A stretch of 64,000 nt of DNA from Paenibacillus tundrae (lineage in GTDB: Bacteria; Bacillota; Bacilli; Paenibacillales; Paenibacillaceae). The DNA lies in NCBI RefSeq assembly GCF_036884255.1, contig NZ_CP145605.1, positions 5,084,001 to 5,148,000 on the forward strand, read 5' to 3'. Below are positions 30,101 to 38,362 of the stretch, one piece after another (within the stretch, counting starts at the first letter, position 1; each line of letters starts with the position of its first letter). The notes below the pieces were generated by a model. The model was not told the DNA's origin, did no database searches, and was given only the letters and a program-made list of their open reading frames with translations. The translations under genes were made by a program, and so were the position numbers.

Positions 30101-31197
30101 GTATATCGGTTAGGTCCACTGTTACCACTTGCTACTACCGCTGTAACACCAGACAGCATCGCATTGTTAAGAGCTACTGATGTAACATAACTTGGATCAT
30201 TTGCTGAATTCCCCAAAGAGAGATTAATAACGTCCATGCCATCTTCAACTGAGCGATCTATACCCCCAAGTACCCATGAGGTTTGACCACTGCCGTAAGG
30301 TCCGAGAACACGATAAGCATACACATCAGCTTCAGGAGCAACGCCAACAATACCGTAATCTCCTGCTTCACGAGCTGCAATTGTACCCGCTACGTGCGTA
30401 CCATGAGAGGTATAATAAGCACTTCCATTAGCATTGAACTCAGGTTGACCCGAAACTTTCCATTCTTGATACGTCGCTTCATAAGGATCATTATCATTGT
30501 CTACAAAATCCCATCCGCCCTTGTAAGCTTCTTGCAGGTTCGGGTGCTCGTAATCAATACCTGTATCAATCACGCCAACTTTGATGCCATTTCCCTTGTA
30601 ACCGAGATCCCATACTTCAGGGGCACCGATAAAAGGAGCTGTGTCTTTCATATACGGATTGACTTCATCCGTTTCCGGGCTCAGTGTAACTTCCAGATCC
30701 GGATAAATACTGACTACACCAGGTATGCGAAGCAATTGTCCCAATTGGTTTCCCTTTACTTCAATGGCTACACCATTCAGGGCATATGCGTAATTTTCCA
30801 ATACTTCATGTTTGATTTTTTTCTGAGTGAGGCTATGTACAAATGACTGTTGTTGCTGCTCGACTTGAGTCACAGCCTTTGTTTCCATAGAGGAGGTAAA
30901 AGATTTTCCTTCGAGGGTTGATTCACCTTGCGCTACAGCGACGGGTTTATCAGAAAGCTCCACGATGACTCGTGTATTCTCTCCGCCCAGACCTTCCAAG
31001 CTTTCATCCAAGAATGGATCCGCTGCAAGCCTAGCCTCTCGGTCTGTAAGAATATCTCTCCACTGTTTCGCTTCGGCCTTGCTTGGCATATTCTCAAGCA
31101 GAACAACTGAATCTGCCGGAGCGGCTCCAGCCGCTGGTAGAATAATAGAAAAAATCATAAGAACACTTAATAACATGGATATCAATCGTTTACTCAA
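27160..31197 (-). CDS. large secreted S8 subtilisin (Vpr/minor extracellular protease type) with chitinase-type C-terminal modules
   Basis: 1345 residues with a TTG start at 31197 after AAAGGAGGGG. A signal peptide (residues ~1–25) ends near AGAAPA, then an inhibitor-I9-like propeptide (~75–170). The S8 catalytic triad is Asp211 (VIDTGIDYEHP), His265 (SHGTHVAGT) and Ser716 (GTSMATPHVAG), with the oxyanion Asn in ASGNSGP. Between the Asn and Ser segments lie a ~125-residue acidic Glu/Thr/Pro-rich stretch (~398–525) and a PA domain (~555–650). Fn3-like domains follow. Two ~90-residue repeats at the C-terminus (PVLSHNNGGG…MNLWWGENATSYKLYEDG and VLSQDNWDGDGNYKVTMNLW…) resemble modules of bacterial chitinases. 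No sortase motif or S-layer anchor is seen. Confidence 0.93.
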   Translation of the reverse strand: MSKRLISMLLSVLMIFSIILPAAGAAPADSVVLLENMPSKAEAKQWRDILTDREARLAADPFLDESLEGLGGENTRVIVELSDKPVAVAQGESTLEGKSFTSSMETKAVTQVEQQQQSFVHSLTQKKIKHEVLENYAYALNGVAIEVKGNQLGQLLRIPGVVSIYPDLEVTLSPETDEVNPYMKDTAPFIGAPEVWDLGYKGNGIKVGVIDTGIDYEHPNLQEAYKGGWDFVDNDNDPYEATYQEWKVSGQPEFNANGSAYYTSHGTHVAGTIAAREAGDYGIVGVAPEADVYAYRVLGPYGSGQTSWVLGGIDRSVEDGMDVINLSLGNSANDPSYVTSVALNNAMLSGVTAVVASGNSGPNRYTLGSPGASAIAITVGNSTGPSQLITANTHFAIGEETLPEQQPELEQSPELGTAPGTEVPVVQEQDTQTTTPEEEVVVTAPEQGGASEESITSDETVSTNSEPDGSEAEATADVEALNEEDVVTENKDQPVSPSTTEEASTEAAAPVEEESVIAPTDTEIAPLAVTESVYRLDLMGWSLSADPESVLTDEYKLEFAGLGKPAEFEGKDFTGKVALIQRGELAFVEKIANAKAAGAVAVIVYNNIPGPIGVSLGDNFELIPTLSMTKEDGEVIKAALDGGQPVEVSFSDFERDQTPGDEMNSSSSRGPAKVTLDIKPDIVAPGTSILSTIPAYGKDEPDADYTQAYDRKTGTSMATPHVAGLIALLIEKHPDWTPFDIKVALMNNGKVLDTNQFDVFDQGAGRIQAVNTIDPVALVKVLDVTQYTESGSLVEKENITGSINYGNFLRTDEKTVTKTIKVEALNGSGGDYTVNVNPTRTVPGVSVAVDKTSFTLNGEEELAVTITVPQGVTAVTEAQGYIELSNGTNTFTVPYVAHFNVTLSGVKYIETVTGDVKNPFHYPLKADGTLDTLNVAMEFYNPMTFALIEIYDGLDPEGGYYEDGYIGSIFGNYFNFNANARYNLAWSGNYSDYITDEVTEIPDGLYTVDITALGADGKTYKEDTPPFLVKKTAPIVTAPEALEFKQDESVVINGSVEDLYFRVAPALANGWDINFDPAASLEATYVVKKEDGSIVVEDGFEIQADGSFNLTLEDSAAGEYTVELTVKDQQGLSGTATTTLTIQSTVTEPETPAKGAPGTPVLSHNNGGGNGLLEGTYTVSMNLWWGENATSYKLYEDGVLIDTQKLTYNAPSAQFAQTKITGKSNGTYTYVAELTNDKGTTRSQTLTVRVANASPGKAVLSQDNWDGDGNYKVTMNLWWGTNATEYRLYENDELIDTQELQAATPQAQSAVSVLSGKASGTYTYRAELINAAGVTSTDTITVKVK

Positions 31198-31311
31198 GGC
31201 TATGCCCCTCCTTTATAATGTGAATACCTCACCAAATGATGGGTTCCTGCGCTAGCAAGCACTGCAATACCTGCGACAATTTCACCTTCCAATCTGCAAG
31301 AGGATTGACCC

Positions 31312-31331
31312 TTGGTAAATTATTCTACCAA
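31312..31331. promoter_or_regulatory. possible operator: TTGGTA-N8-TACCAA inverted repeat
   Basis: A perfect 6-base inverted repeat about 115 bases upstream of the protease start, overlapping a TAGAAT hexamer on the minus strand that could be a -10. The binding protein is unknown. Confidence 0.35.
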
Positions 31332-31461
31332 AATACCACATTTTCCTTCTAAATAATAACAAAAATGATATAGAAATTACTTATATGGTTCTTATGCACC
31401 TAAAAAATATGATAATTGCATTTTTTGTCGATTTTATTCTATGCCTGTGGAACCAACAAAC

Positions 31462-31502
31462 AAAAAGGATCAAAAACCTCTAACAGAAGAGGCATTTGAT
31501 CC
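31462..31502 (-). terminator. intrinsic terminator after the SAM methyltransferase gene
   Basis: On the minus strand GGATCAAATGCCTCT pairs with AGAGGTTTTTGATCC (a few mismatches) and is followed by TTTTTGTTTG. Confidence 0.8.
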
Positions 31503-31593
31503 CTAGTCATCGTTAACTACCCTACATATATTGGTTTACTGCAAAAATTCCATTTCTTCATTTTAATTCATATAACAACTTAATTATCTTTTT

Positions 31594-32367
31594 TTAACTA
31601 ATAGGTTTCACTGCTTCCACGCGTAAACGTTTATAATCAGCATAAATCGCATCTTCTTTCCAGAGCTGCGGCACAACGCGCTTGCTTGTTTCGAGACATA
31701 TCTCCTGGATCTGTTCTGTATTCAGCCCTTGAAAATAATCTCCACCAAATTGGGACAACCAACCCTCGATTCCCTGTTCTCCATCTGATAGCTTAGTAGG
31801 TCGGTCATAATGATAGGCCTGTCGCACCATAAATCCCTGCTTCTCCAAAAGCGAGCTATATTCTCCGATCGTTGGAAAATACCACGGATTTCTAGCCGAT
31901 GCATCCATACCTTTGCTACGCTCTATCACTTCTTCCAGTGCATGAACAATGATTGCAACGTTACCTTTCCCGCCAAACTCAGCCACGAAACGACCTCCCG
32001 GCTTCAATGCATTCCATATGCTTCTGACCACAAGCTGCGGATCACGCATCCAATGTAGAGCGGCATTAGAGAAGACGGCATCAAATAGCCTGTTTGTCTC
32101 AAAATGATGAGCGTCTCCTTCCCTAAATTCAAGATGGGGATATTTATCACGCGCACGCCGAATCATATCTGAGGATGCATCAATACCAACAATCTCAACC
32201 TCGTACAAAGATATCTCATGTGTTAGATCTCCTGTTCCACAGCCCAAGTCTAATATATATTCCCCCTTCTTAGGCTGTAGCCACGAAATAAGATTTTTGC
32301 CGTACCCCGAAACAAAAGCCAGCTTATTGTCGTATTCATCTGCCTTCCATTGATTCAATGACTGCAT
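31594..32367 (-). CDS. class I SAM-dependent methyltransferase (trans-aconitate methyltransferase-like)
   Basis: 257 residues. SAM-binding motif I is YILDLGCGTGDLTHEI. The acidic motif II is EIVGIDASSDMIRRA. Then comes DAVFSNAALHWMRDPQLVV, a segment typical of Tam-like enzymes, and post-III LKPGGRFVAEFGG. The substrate is unknown; a carboxylate such as trans-aconitate is a family-based guess. The start at 32367 follows TAGGTGGTACAG. It lies between the two inverted tRNA-Arg arrays, with the large protease gene downstream but separated by a terminator. Confidence 0.85.
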   Translation of the reverse strand: MQSLNQWKADEYDNKLAFVSGYGKNLISWLQPKKGEYILDLGCGTGDLTHEISLYEVEIVGIDASSDMIRRARDKYPHLEFREGDAHHFETNRLFDAVFSNAALHWMRDPQLVVRSIWNALKPGGRFVAEFGGKGNVAIIVHALEEVIERSKGMDASARNPWYFPTIGEYSSLLEKQGFMVRQAYHYDRPTKLSDGEQGIEGWLSQFGGDYFQGLNTEQIQEICLETSKRVVPQLWKEDAIYADYKRLRVEAVKPIS

Positions 32368-32475
32368 CTGTACCACCTACGCTTTCATCGTTGATACATG
32401 TATTGTGGCACAAAACATCTTATTAATAAAATATATAAATATTATATAACTGATAGTTTTAAACTATAACCAATT

Positions 32476-32694
32476 CCTAACGAAGCCTATGCTCCGACGA
32501 ACCATTGGGGCTCTCATCCCCTGAACGCAAAAAAAACTTCCCGAAGGAAGTCTTTTTTCTTACGTCCCAGGAGGGATACTCTCCTTTTAGTCGAGGCTGC
32601 GAAGTAATCCTAACGAAGCCCATGCTCTGACGAACCATCGGGGTTCTCATCCCTTGAACGCAAAAAAACTTCCCGAAGGAAGTCTTTTTTCTTA

Positions 32695-32708
<14 letters not shown>
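32476..32708 (-). repeat. tandem tRNA-end/terminator units (right array, inverted relative to the left)
   Basis: The same unit family as 25144–25600, read on the minus strand away from the right tRNA-Arg. The tRNA 3' end TACGTCCCAGGAGGGA (plus-strand reading) occurs at 32693 and 32561, 132 bases apart. Each copy is followed by a terminator hairpin (CTTCCTTCGGGAAG with T tracts). About 1.7 units remain, more diverged than on the left. Confidence 0.9.
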
Positions 32709-32768
<60 letters not shown>

Positions 32769-32800
32769 AAATATGTATTAAAAAATACCGCGTGATCTCT

Positions 32801-32828
32801 ATTATACTCTCATTTCAATATTTTTCAA
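32801..32828 (-). promoter_or_regulatory. sigma-A promoter of the right tRNA-Arg
   Basis: On the minus strand TTGAAA (32823–32828), 16 bases, TATAAT (32801–32806). Its sequence differs from the left tRNA promoter, so the shared block starts at the tRNA itself. Confidence 0.75.
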
Positions 32829-33082
32829 TACTTTTATGAAATAAATAATAATTTTCAACATCAATGCTTCAAACACCTCGTTCAACTCACTCCCCACCTA
32901 TCTCTACAACAAATAACACATATGCAATTCCTTCAGCGAATACGATGGCAAAAAGCGGGCACGCTGGATATCAGGCCCCTACATCTTATGAAAAAAAGCT
33001 TTAGATCGATTTATGACTGAACCTGATGGGTAATCCTTTGCATACATAATTATGAATGAAACGATTAAAGGAGAGATCTGCT

Positions 33083-33376
33083 ATGAGACAGTTACTATCC
33101 GCATTATCCTATTTCAGCATTTTCTTTGCCCCTTTTCTGTTCCCGATCATTGTGTGGATTGTTGCACGGGATCGTTATATTGAAGGGCATGCCAAACGAG
33201 CCTTATTCTCACACATCTTCCCCTTCATCGCTGCTATTCCTTTGATTTATTTTTTCGTGACTGCCCAGAACGTTGCTTCTGCTTTTGGATTTGTCATTCT
33301 GTTCTTTATTATTTACGGCTTGAGCTTTGTGTACAATGTGTTCAAAGGAATCCAAGTACTGCGCGAATATGCCTAA
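33083..33376 (+). CDS. small membrane protein, DUF4870-like
   Basis: 97 residues with three hydrophobic segments (LLSALSYFSIFFAPFLFPII, then two near residues 45–65 and 68–88). The loop GHAKRALFSHIFPF fits the DUF4870 family of short membrane proteins of unknown function. The ATG at 33083 follows AAAGGAGAG; a longer in-frame start at 33056 has no such site. It stands alone and is followed by a strong terminator. Confidence 0.82.
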   Translation: MRQLLSALSYFSIFFAPFLFPIIVWIVARDRYIEGHAKRALFSHIFPFIAAIPLIYFFVTAQNVASAFGFVILFFIIYGLSFVYNVFKGIQVLREYA

Positions 33377-33408
33377 GCCACTTTGCCATATGGCTGGTAG
33401 CTATAAAG

Positions 33409-33438
33409 AAAAACCCGCTAAAAGTCAGCGGGTTTTTT
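33409..33438. terminator. terminator between convergent genes
   Basis: AAACCCGCT/AGCGGGTTT stem with a short loop and six T on the plus strand; A-rich on the other side, so it may also serve the minus-strand gene. Confidence 0.85.
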
Positions 33439-33456
33439 GCTGTATTTTATCCCAGA

Positions 33457-33813
33457 TTAGGCTTGACCAATTAAATACCTTTGTAACGTAGGACCGAGTA
33501 AACCAAAAGCAAACAATTCACTTTGAAATTTAGCTCTGTCTTCCGATGCGGTAGCTCCTTCACTGTTCTCAAACGCCGTTTCTGTAGCATCCTCAAAGGC
33601 AGTGTGCATATTATTATTGTACCAATCCAGAACAGCGTCAGAGTGGTTGCGAACGACCCGCACGATCTCCAATGTATTCGTTGGAGCAGTTGCAGCTACA
33701 TATACAAGCAAAGAAGGATCTCCTGCATTTCCAGGTTGAACCTCCACTTCAGCACAAGCCAATCCATCGACTTCGGTTAATCTACGTATTTTAGCATCCT
33801 GAATTGCATACAT
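33457..33813 (-). CDS. hypothetical protein (118 aa), second gene of a pair
   Basis: Not recognised. The start at 33813 (MYAIQDAKIRRLTEVDG) follows AAGGAG; an eight-codon longer form starts directly after the previous stop but lacks a site. The protein is soluble, with a beta-rich N-terminal half, an acidic Ala/Glu/Thr-rich middle (FEDATETAFENSEGATASED) and a short hydrophobic C-terminus. It lies 24 bases from the gene at 33838, so they probably form an operon divergent from asnO. Confidence 0.7.
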   Translation of the reverse strand: MYAIQDAKIRRLTEVDGLACAEVEVQPGNAGDPSLLVYVAATAPTNTLEIVRVVRNHSDAVLDWYNNNMHTAFEDATETAFENSEGATASEDRAKFQSELFAFGLLGPTLQRYLIGQA

Positions 33814-33837
33814 TTCATATCGCGCTCCTTTGTTCAT

Positions 33838-34140
33838 TCATGTACTTTGTTCAATAACAGAACGGGTTTCAGGTGTTCCTAACTGATAAATTACCCGATA
33901 CACCTGCTGTAGGGCTTCTTCATAAGCACGGTTCACAGATTCCTCAGGGGTGTCTGGCCAAGGGAATACCATTCCCGGAAAGGCCTCCTCCTCTTTTTCC
34001 TGCATTAATTGAAGAAGCCCTCTTAGATGCTCAGCCTCCTGAGGTGTCGCCTGAATGACCCACTCATAGCTTGATGAGTGCTGATCAGGCAACACGGAAC
34101 GCCCAACCACGGACACATAATAGGTGGTACCTTCCATCAT
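33838..34140 (-). CDS. hypothetical protein (100 aa), first gene of a pair
   Basis: Not recognised. The start ATG-ATG at 34140 follows AAGGAGAGAATT. An upstream in-frame extension of 50 codons lacks a ribosome site and has unusual composition. The protein begins with a beta-type stretch (TYYVSVVGRSVLPD) and continues as amphipathic helices with EWVIQATPQEAEHLRGLLQL. No membrane segment, metal motif or catalytic signature is visible. It is divergent from asnO. Confidence 0.7.
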   Translation of the reverse strand: MMEGTTYYVSVVGRSVLPDQHSSSYEWVIQATPQEAEHLRGLLQLMQEKEEEAFPGMVFPWPDTPEESVNRAYEEALQQVYRVIYQLGTPETRSVIEQST

Positions 34141-34327
34141 AATTCTCTCCTTCACAGCATGCTTGAGGCTGTTATCCCTAGAGCTAGTTTCCGAAGAGGA
34201 CAGACATTTTATGCCTACTTTCGGCATATATTTGTTACGACCTCTGACAAAAACGAACATATTTGCAGGGCTTAGCTCTGCAAACATCACTCAGATCAAC
34301 GACTCGACTAAGAAAGGATGAACAACC

Positions 34328-36172
34328 ATGTGCGGTATAACCGGCTTCATACAGTGGAATCGGGACTTGACCCAGGAATCGGAGCTGCTGGTCCGAATGA
34401 CGGACAGTTTGTCGAACCGAGGACCTGACGCTTCAGGTACATGGATTTCCAATCCTTGTGCTTTTGGACATCGGCGACTCAGCGTAATGGATCCAGAGAA
34501 CGGAGCTCAGCCGATGCATGCGTTACAAGGAGACACCTCCTATACCGTCGTGTATAACGGAGAACTATACAATGCTCCCGAGTTAAAAAACGAACTACTC
34601 CAGCGTGGGCATCACTTCCGTACGCAATGTGACACAGAGGTATTGCTAGCCTCTTACATCGAATGGGGACCGGCATGTGTTGACCGGTTTAATGGCATAT
34701 TTGCTTTTGCCATCTGGGACGGCGGGCGCGAGCAGGTATTTATGGCAAGAGATCGCCTTGGCGTTAAGCCTCTTTTTTACAGCAATGAAAAAGATGCACT
34801 TGTGTTCGGCTCTGAGCCCAAATCCCTTTTGCTGCATCCAGATGTGGAAGCTGCAGTAGGGCCCGAAGGACTAGCAGAAGTATTTATTGTTGGCCCAGCT
34901 CGGACACCGGGACACGGCGTATACTCTTCTCTTCACGAACTGAAACCTGCTCATGCACTTATTTTCAACAGGAACGGAATCCGAACCTACCCCTATTGGA
35001 AGCTGGAAAGCGTACCCCATGAGCATGATCTAGACGCAACAGCGGCTGAAGTACGTCGTTTGTTACAAGATACCTTGGAGCGCCAACTCGCCTCAGATGT
35101 TCCGGTATGCTCACTCTTATCCGGGGGGCTCGATTCCAGTGCTCTGTCAGCACTCGCAGTAGACTATTACAATCGAACGGGTCAAGGCCGAGTGAGCACA
35201 TATTCAGTGGATTACGTCGATAACGCGAAGCACTTCCAGGCTCATTCCTTCCAACCTGGTGCAGACGGCCCTTGGATACAGCGTATGGTTGACGAACTGA
35301 AAACAGATCATCATTGGATTGAGATTGAGAACGGCGAGCTCGTAAAGGCGCTGACTCAAGCCATGCTTGTACGCGATCTACCAGGTATGGCGGATGTGGA
35401 TTCCTCCCTCTATTTATTCTGCAAAGAAATCAAAAAAGGAGCCACCGTAGCCATCTCCGGAGAAGCTGCCGATGAAGTGTTTGGCGGATATCCGTGGTTC
35501 CATCGGGATGAAATGCTAAATTCAGGTACGTTCCCTTGGTCGGTTGCTCCAGATATGAGAGCAGGATTACTATCTCCAGACATACGCGAATGGATTCGAC
35601 CACTCGACTATCTTGCAGACCGTTATTCCGACGCTGTAGCTGAAGTGCCTTTACTTGCTGGTGAAACAGGTAAAGCTGCTCAGATGAGAGTCATGTCATA
35701 TCTTAATATCACACGATTTATGCCTACACTGCTTGACCGTAAGGATCGAATGAGTATGGGGGCTGGACTAGAGGTACGAGTACCTTATTGCGATCATCGC
35801 CTGATTCAATACGTGTTTAACATTCCCTGGGAAATGAAAATAACCGGTGGTAGAGAAAAAGGAATCCTCCGTAAGGCACTCGAAGGCGTGCTGCCAGACG
35901 ATGTTTTATACCGTAAAAAGAGTCCTTACCCCAAAACACATAATCCTGAATATTTGGCTGCAGTCAAACAACAAGTGCTTGAGATTCTGGACGATGCTAG
36001 TTCTCCGATATTGCCTTTAATCGACAAAACGCAAATTCGCAAACTTGCATCTTCACCTGATGCAGCTTCAAACCTTCCATGGTTCGGGCAATTAATGTCC
36101 GGCCCACAATTATTTGCTTATCTAACTCAGATCAACACTTGGCTACGGACGTATAACGTGGCAATTCGTTAG
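34328..36172 (+). CDS. asnO: asparagine synthase (glutamine-hydrolysing), AsnO type
   Basis: 614 residues, the same length as B. subtilis AsnO. The nucleophile Cys2 starts the class II amidotransferase domain (MCGITGFIQWN), with RGPD and GELYN segments. The C-terminal synthetase domain has the PP-loop LLSGGLDSSALSAL. The AsnO-type segments LPGMADVDSSL and YRKKSPYPKTHNPEY are well matched. It makes asparagine from aspartate, glutamine and ATP; in B. subtilis asnO is tied to sporulation. The ATG follows AGAAAGGATGAACAACC. Confidence 0.95.
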   Translation: MCGITGFIQWNRDLTQESELLVRMTDSLSNRGPDASGTWISNPCAFGHRRLSVMDPENGAQPMHALQGDTSYTVVYNGELYNAPELKNELLQRGHHFRTQCDTEVLLASYIEWGPACVDRFNGIFAFAIWDGGREQVFMARDRLGVKPLFYSNEKDALVFGSEPKSLLLHPDVEAAVGPEGLAEVFIVGPARTPGHGVYSSLHELKPAHALIFNRNGIRTYPYWKLESVPHEHDLDATAAEVRRLLQDTLERQLASDVPVCSLLSGGLDSSALSALAVDYYNRTGQGRVSTYSVDYVDNAKHFQAHSFQPGADGPWIQRMVDELKTDHHWIEIENGELVKALTQAMLVRDLPGMADVDSSLYLFCKEIKKGATVAISGEAADEVFGGYPWFHRDEMLNSGTFPWSVAPDMRAGLLSPDIREWIRPLDYLADRYSDAVAEVPLLAGETGKAAQMRVMSYLNITRFMPTLLDRKDRMSMGAGLEVRVPYCDHRLIQYVFNIPWEMKITGGREKGILRKALEGVLPDDVLYRKKSPYPKTHNPEYLAAVKQQVLEILDDASSPILPLIDKTQIRKLASSPDAASNLPWFGQLMSGPQLFAYLTQINTWLRTYNVAIR

Positions 36173-36197
36173 AATTAGACAGAAAGCTTATACACAG

Positions 36198-36250
36198 AAA
36201 AGGGTGTCTGATAAAACAACAGACTTGTTGTTCCCAGACACCCTTTTACT
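36198..36250 (+). terminator. intrinsic terminator after asnO
   Basis: AAAAGGGTGTCTG pairs with CAGACACCCTTTT about 25 bases beyond the stop; the T tract is inside the stem end. Confidence 0.8.
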
Positions 36251-36337
36251 ATTAACAGACTTCTAATTACAAACTGATGAAACCAATAAACCTTACATTG
36301 GGAGCGGCATCCTTTTTACTGTTAACTCATCCATCCA

Positions 36338-38032
36338 TTAGACTTTGAATCGATTAATAGACTGCTGCAGTTCCTCTGCCATAGAAGATAGGTCATTTGC
36401 CGCCGAAGCAATCTCTTGCATCGCTGATAATTGTTCCTCCGTGGTTGCGCTCACCTCTTCCGTTCCCGCAGCAGCATTTTCCGTCACCTCCATAATGGTC
36501 TGCATTGACACATTAATCTGCTCCACACCCGCAGCCATTTGCTCAATAGATGCCGATACCTCCTGAGTTTGACCCGCAACATTGCTGACAGCTTCACGGA
36601 TTTCCTCAAAGGTGCCGCCTGCTTTATGAACAAGATCTATACCTTCTTGAACCTCTGTATTCACATTTTCCATAGACTGCGCTGCATTATCCATCCCTGT
36701 ACGGATCGCGGCTATGAGTACACTGATTTGTTCAGCTGATTTTGCCGATTGATCAGATAGCTTTCGCACCTCGCTAGCAACCACCTCAAATCCACGACCA
36801 TGCTCACCCGCTCTTGCGGCTTCAATAGCTGCATTAAGGGACAGTAGGTTCGTTTGCGCTGAGATTTCGGATATACTCTCCACCATGGTTCCAATTTCTT
36901 GTGAATGTTTACCCAACTCTTCTATGACTGTAGCAAGCGCCCCTACAGTCTCATGTATCGAATTCATTTGTCCAACAGCAGATTGGACAGCATCGTTACC
37001 ATGCACTGTTTTGGCTGATGCACGGGTTGCTTCATCCGACATATTCTGTGTATTCACAGTCATCTGCTGAAAACCAGTCGACAATTCATTGATCGTCTGG
37101 AATCCGTCTCCTACCATTTTCACCTGTGAATCCATTCCCGTTGCAATTTCCTCCATCGTAACAGCAACCTGCTCCGTCGCTGAGGCGGTCTGCTCTGTAC
37201 TTGCTGTTAACTCTTCGGATGATGCAGCTACCCGATCTGCATTGTTACCTACTTGATGAATTAGAAGACGTAAATTGTCCATCATCTTGTTGAATGATTG
37301 AGCCATATCTCCAATCTCATCCCGGTTGCGAACGATAATGGCTTCGCCTGTGAGATCTCCATCGGCAATTCGGCTTGCCGCAAGAGCTACTTTGGCAACA
37401 GGCTTGGAAATAATTCGACCCATCACCAATGCAACAACGGTTCCCAGTACAATGGAGACGATTCCAATAATGACAATCAAACGGAGAACTTGTTGAATAA
37501 GTTCATTGGCATTAACAATACCTGTATCGAGTGAAGTCTGCTGATGCTCTTCCATAGCGGAGACAATTTCTTCAAAACCGGCTACAAGCACAGGCCCCTT
37601 TTCTAACATTAAGCTTGTAATTTCACTTGTTCTACCTTGCTTTTTGGATTCAATCACATCTTGACCAAATGCATAATATTCCTCAGCACTGCGATCCGAA
37701 CGGTCTAACAGGTCAATCATCGTTTGAGTTGTGCTATTCGCTCTTAATTCTTCACTTAATTTATGATAATCCTCATAGTATGACGTAAACGCTTTCTCAC
37801 TCTGATCATTTTCTTGGGTTATAAAATTCCGCAATTCCACCTGCTGGGACTTCACATCAATAACCATGTTTTTGACTGTTAACAGTTTAGAAGTTCGGTC
37901 GTTAATCAAATCCGTAAACGTTCGCTCAACCGAGATAAATTGTATATATGAAATTACAACCACAGTAGCCAATAAAATAAGCACTGTCATAAAGCTCAAC
38001 AACAGTTTCGCGCTAATAGATATTCTCTTCAT
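36338..38032 (-). CDS. methyl-accepting chemotaxis protein
   Basis: 564 residues. First membrane segment ~9–30 (LLLSFMTVLILLATVVVIS), an extracellular four-helix-type sensor (~31–185), second membrane segment ~186–208, then HAMP (GRIISKPVAKVALAASRIAD). A long cytoplasmic signalling domain follows, with the conserved tip EAARAGEHGRGFEVVASEV. Ligand unknown. No chemotaxis neighbours are present, so this is an orphan receptor gene. Several Gln/Glu pairs suit CheR/CheB methylation. Confidence 0.95.
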   Translation of the reverse strand: MKRISISAKLLLSFMTVLILLATVVVISYIQFISVERTFTDLINDRTSKLLTVKNMVIDVKSQQVELRNFITQENDQSEKAFTSYYEDYHKLSEELRANSTTQTMIDLLDRSDRSAEEYYAFGQDVIESKKQGRTSEITSLMLEKGPVLVAGFEEIVSAMEEHQQTSLDTGIVNANELIQQVLRLIVIIGIVSIVLGTVVALVMGRIISKPVAKVALAASRIADGDLTGEAIIVRNRDEIGDMAQSFNKMMDNLRLLIHQVGNNADRVAASSEELTASTEQTASATEQVAVTMEEIATGMDSQVKMVGDGFQTINELSTGFQQMTVNTQNMSDEATRASAKTVHGNDAVQSAVGQMNSIHETVGALATVIEELGKHSQEIGTMVESISEISAQTNLLSLNAAIEAARAGEHGRGFEVVASEVRKLSDQSAKSAEQISVLIAAIRTGMDNAAQSMENVNTEVQEGIDLVHKAGGTFEEIREAVSNVAGQTQEVSASIEQMAAGVEQINVSMQTIMEVTENAAAGTEEVSATTEEQLSAMQEIASAANDLSSMAEELQQSINRFKV

Positions 38033-38362
38033 GTCTTTTCCCCCGCATGCTTAAAATGTCTTGCTAGTATCGATATGTATTAAGCCTGACAAAAAAACTC
38101 TATCCCTCCTTTCAGTGCGGAAATGGATAAATCTGAGACAATTCAATTTATGTTAGCATATTTACACACACGAAAATAGGTCTTTAGTATCAGTGCATAC
38201 TATATATCAGACTTATTTAAGATGTTTTCGACATTATGCTACACAATTTATATCCTTATTTTTTATTTTTGAAACTTTAGACCTAAAAATAAAAAGACTT
38301 TACTCAGCTTACCCAGCTGGAATAAAGTCTTTAGTCTTATAAATGAGTTCAAATCATGGTCT
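38033..38362. other. intergenic region between STM4011 and the chemotaxis receptor
   Basis: 330 AT-rich bases. The only structure seen is the terminator at 38284–38333. Confidence 0.6.
38284..38333 (-). terminator. terminator of the STM4015–STM4011 operon
   Basis: On the minus strand AAAGACTTTA pairs with TAAAGTCTTT around a structured loop (CCAGCTGGG…), followed by TTTATTTTT. It marks the end of the cassette. Confidence 0.8.

Larger units (their letters stand above)
31198..31593. other. intergenic region upstream of the large protease gene
   Basis: 396 bases holding the inverted repeat at 31312–31331, the methyltransferase terminator at 31462–31502, and otherwise AT-rich sequence. No gene is seen. 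Confidence 0.6.

Noticed and set aside
30283..30846. 187-codon plus-strand open frame opposite the large protease
   Set aside because: The protease catalytic segments lie in the same bases on the minus strand; no ribosome site or family features on the plus strand.
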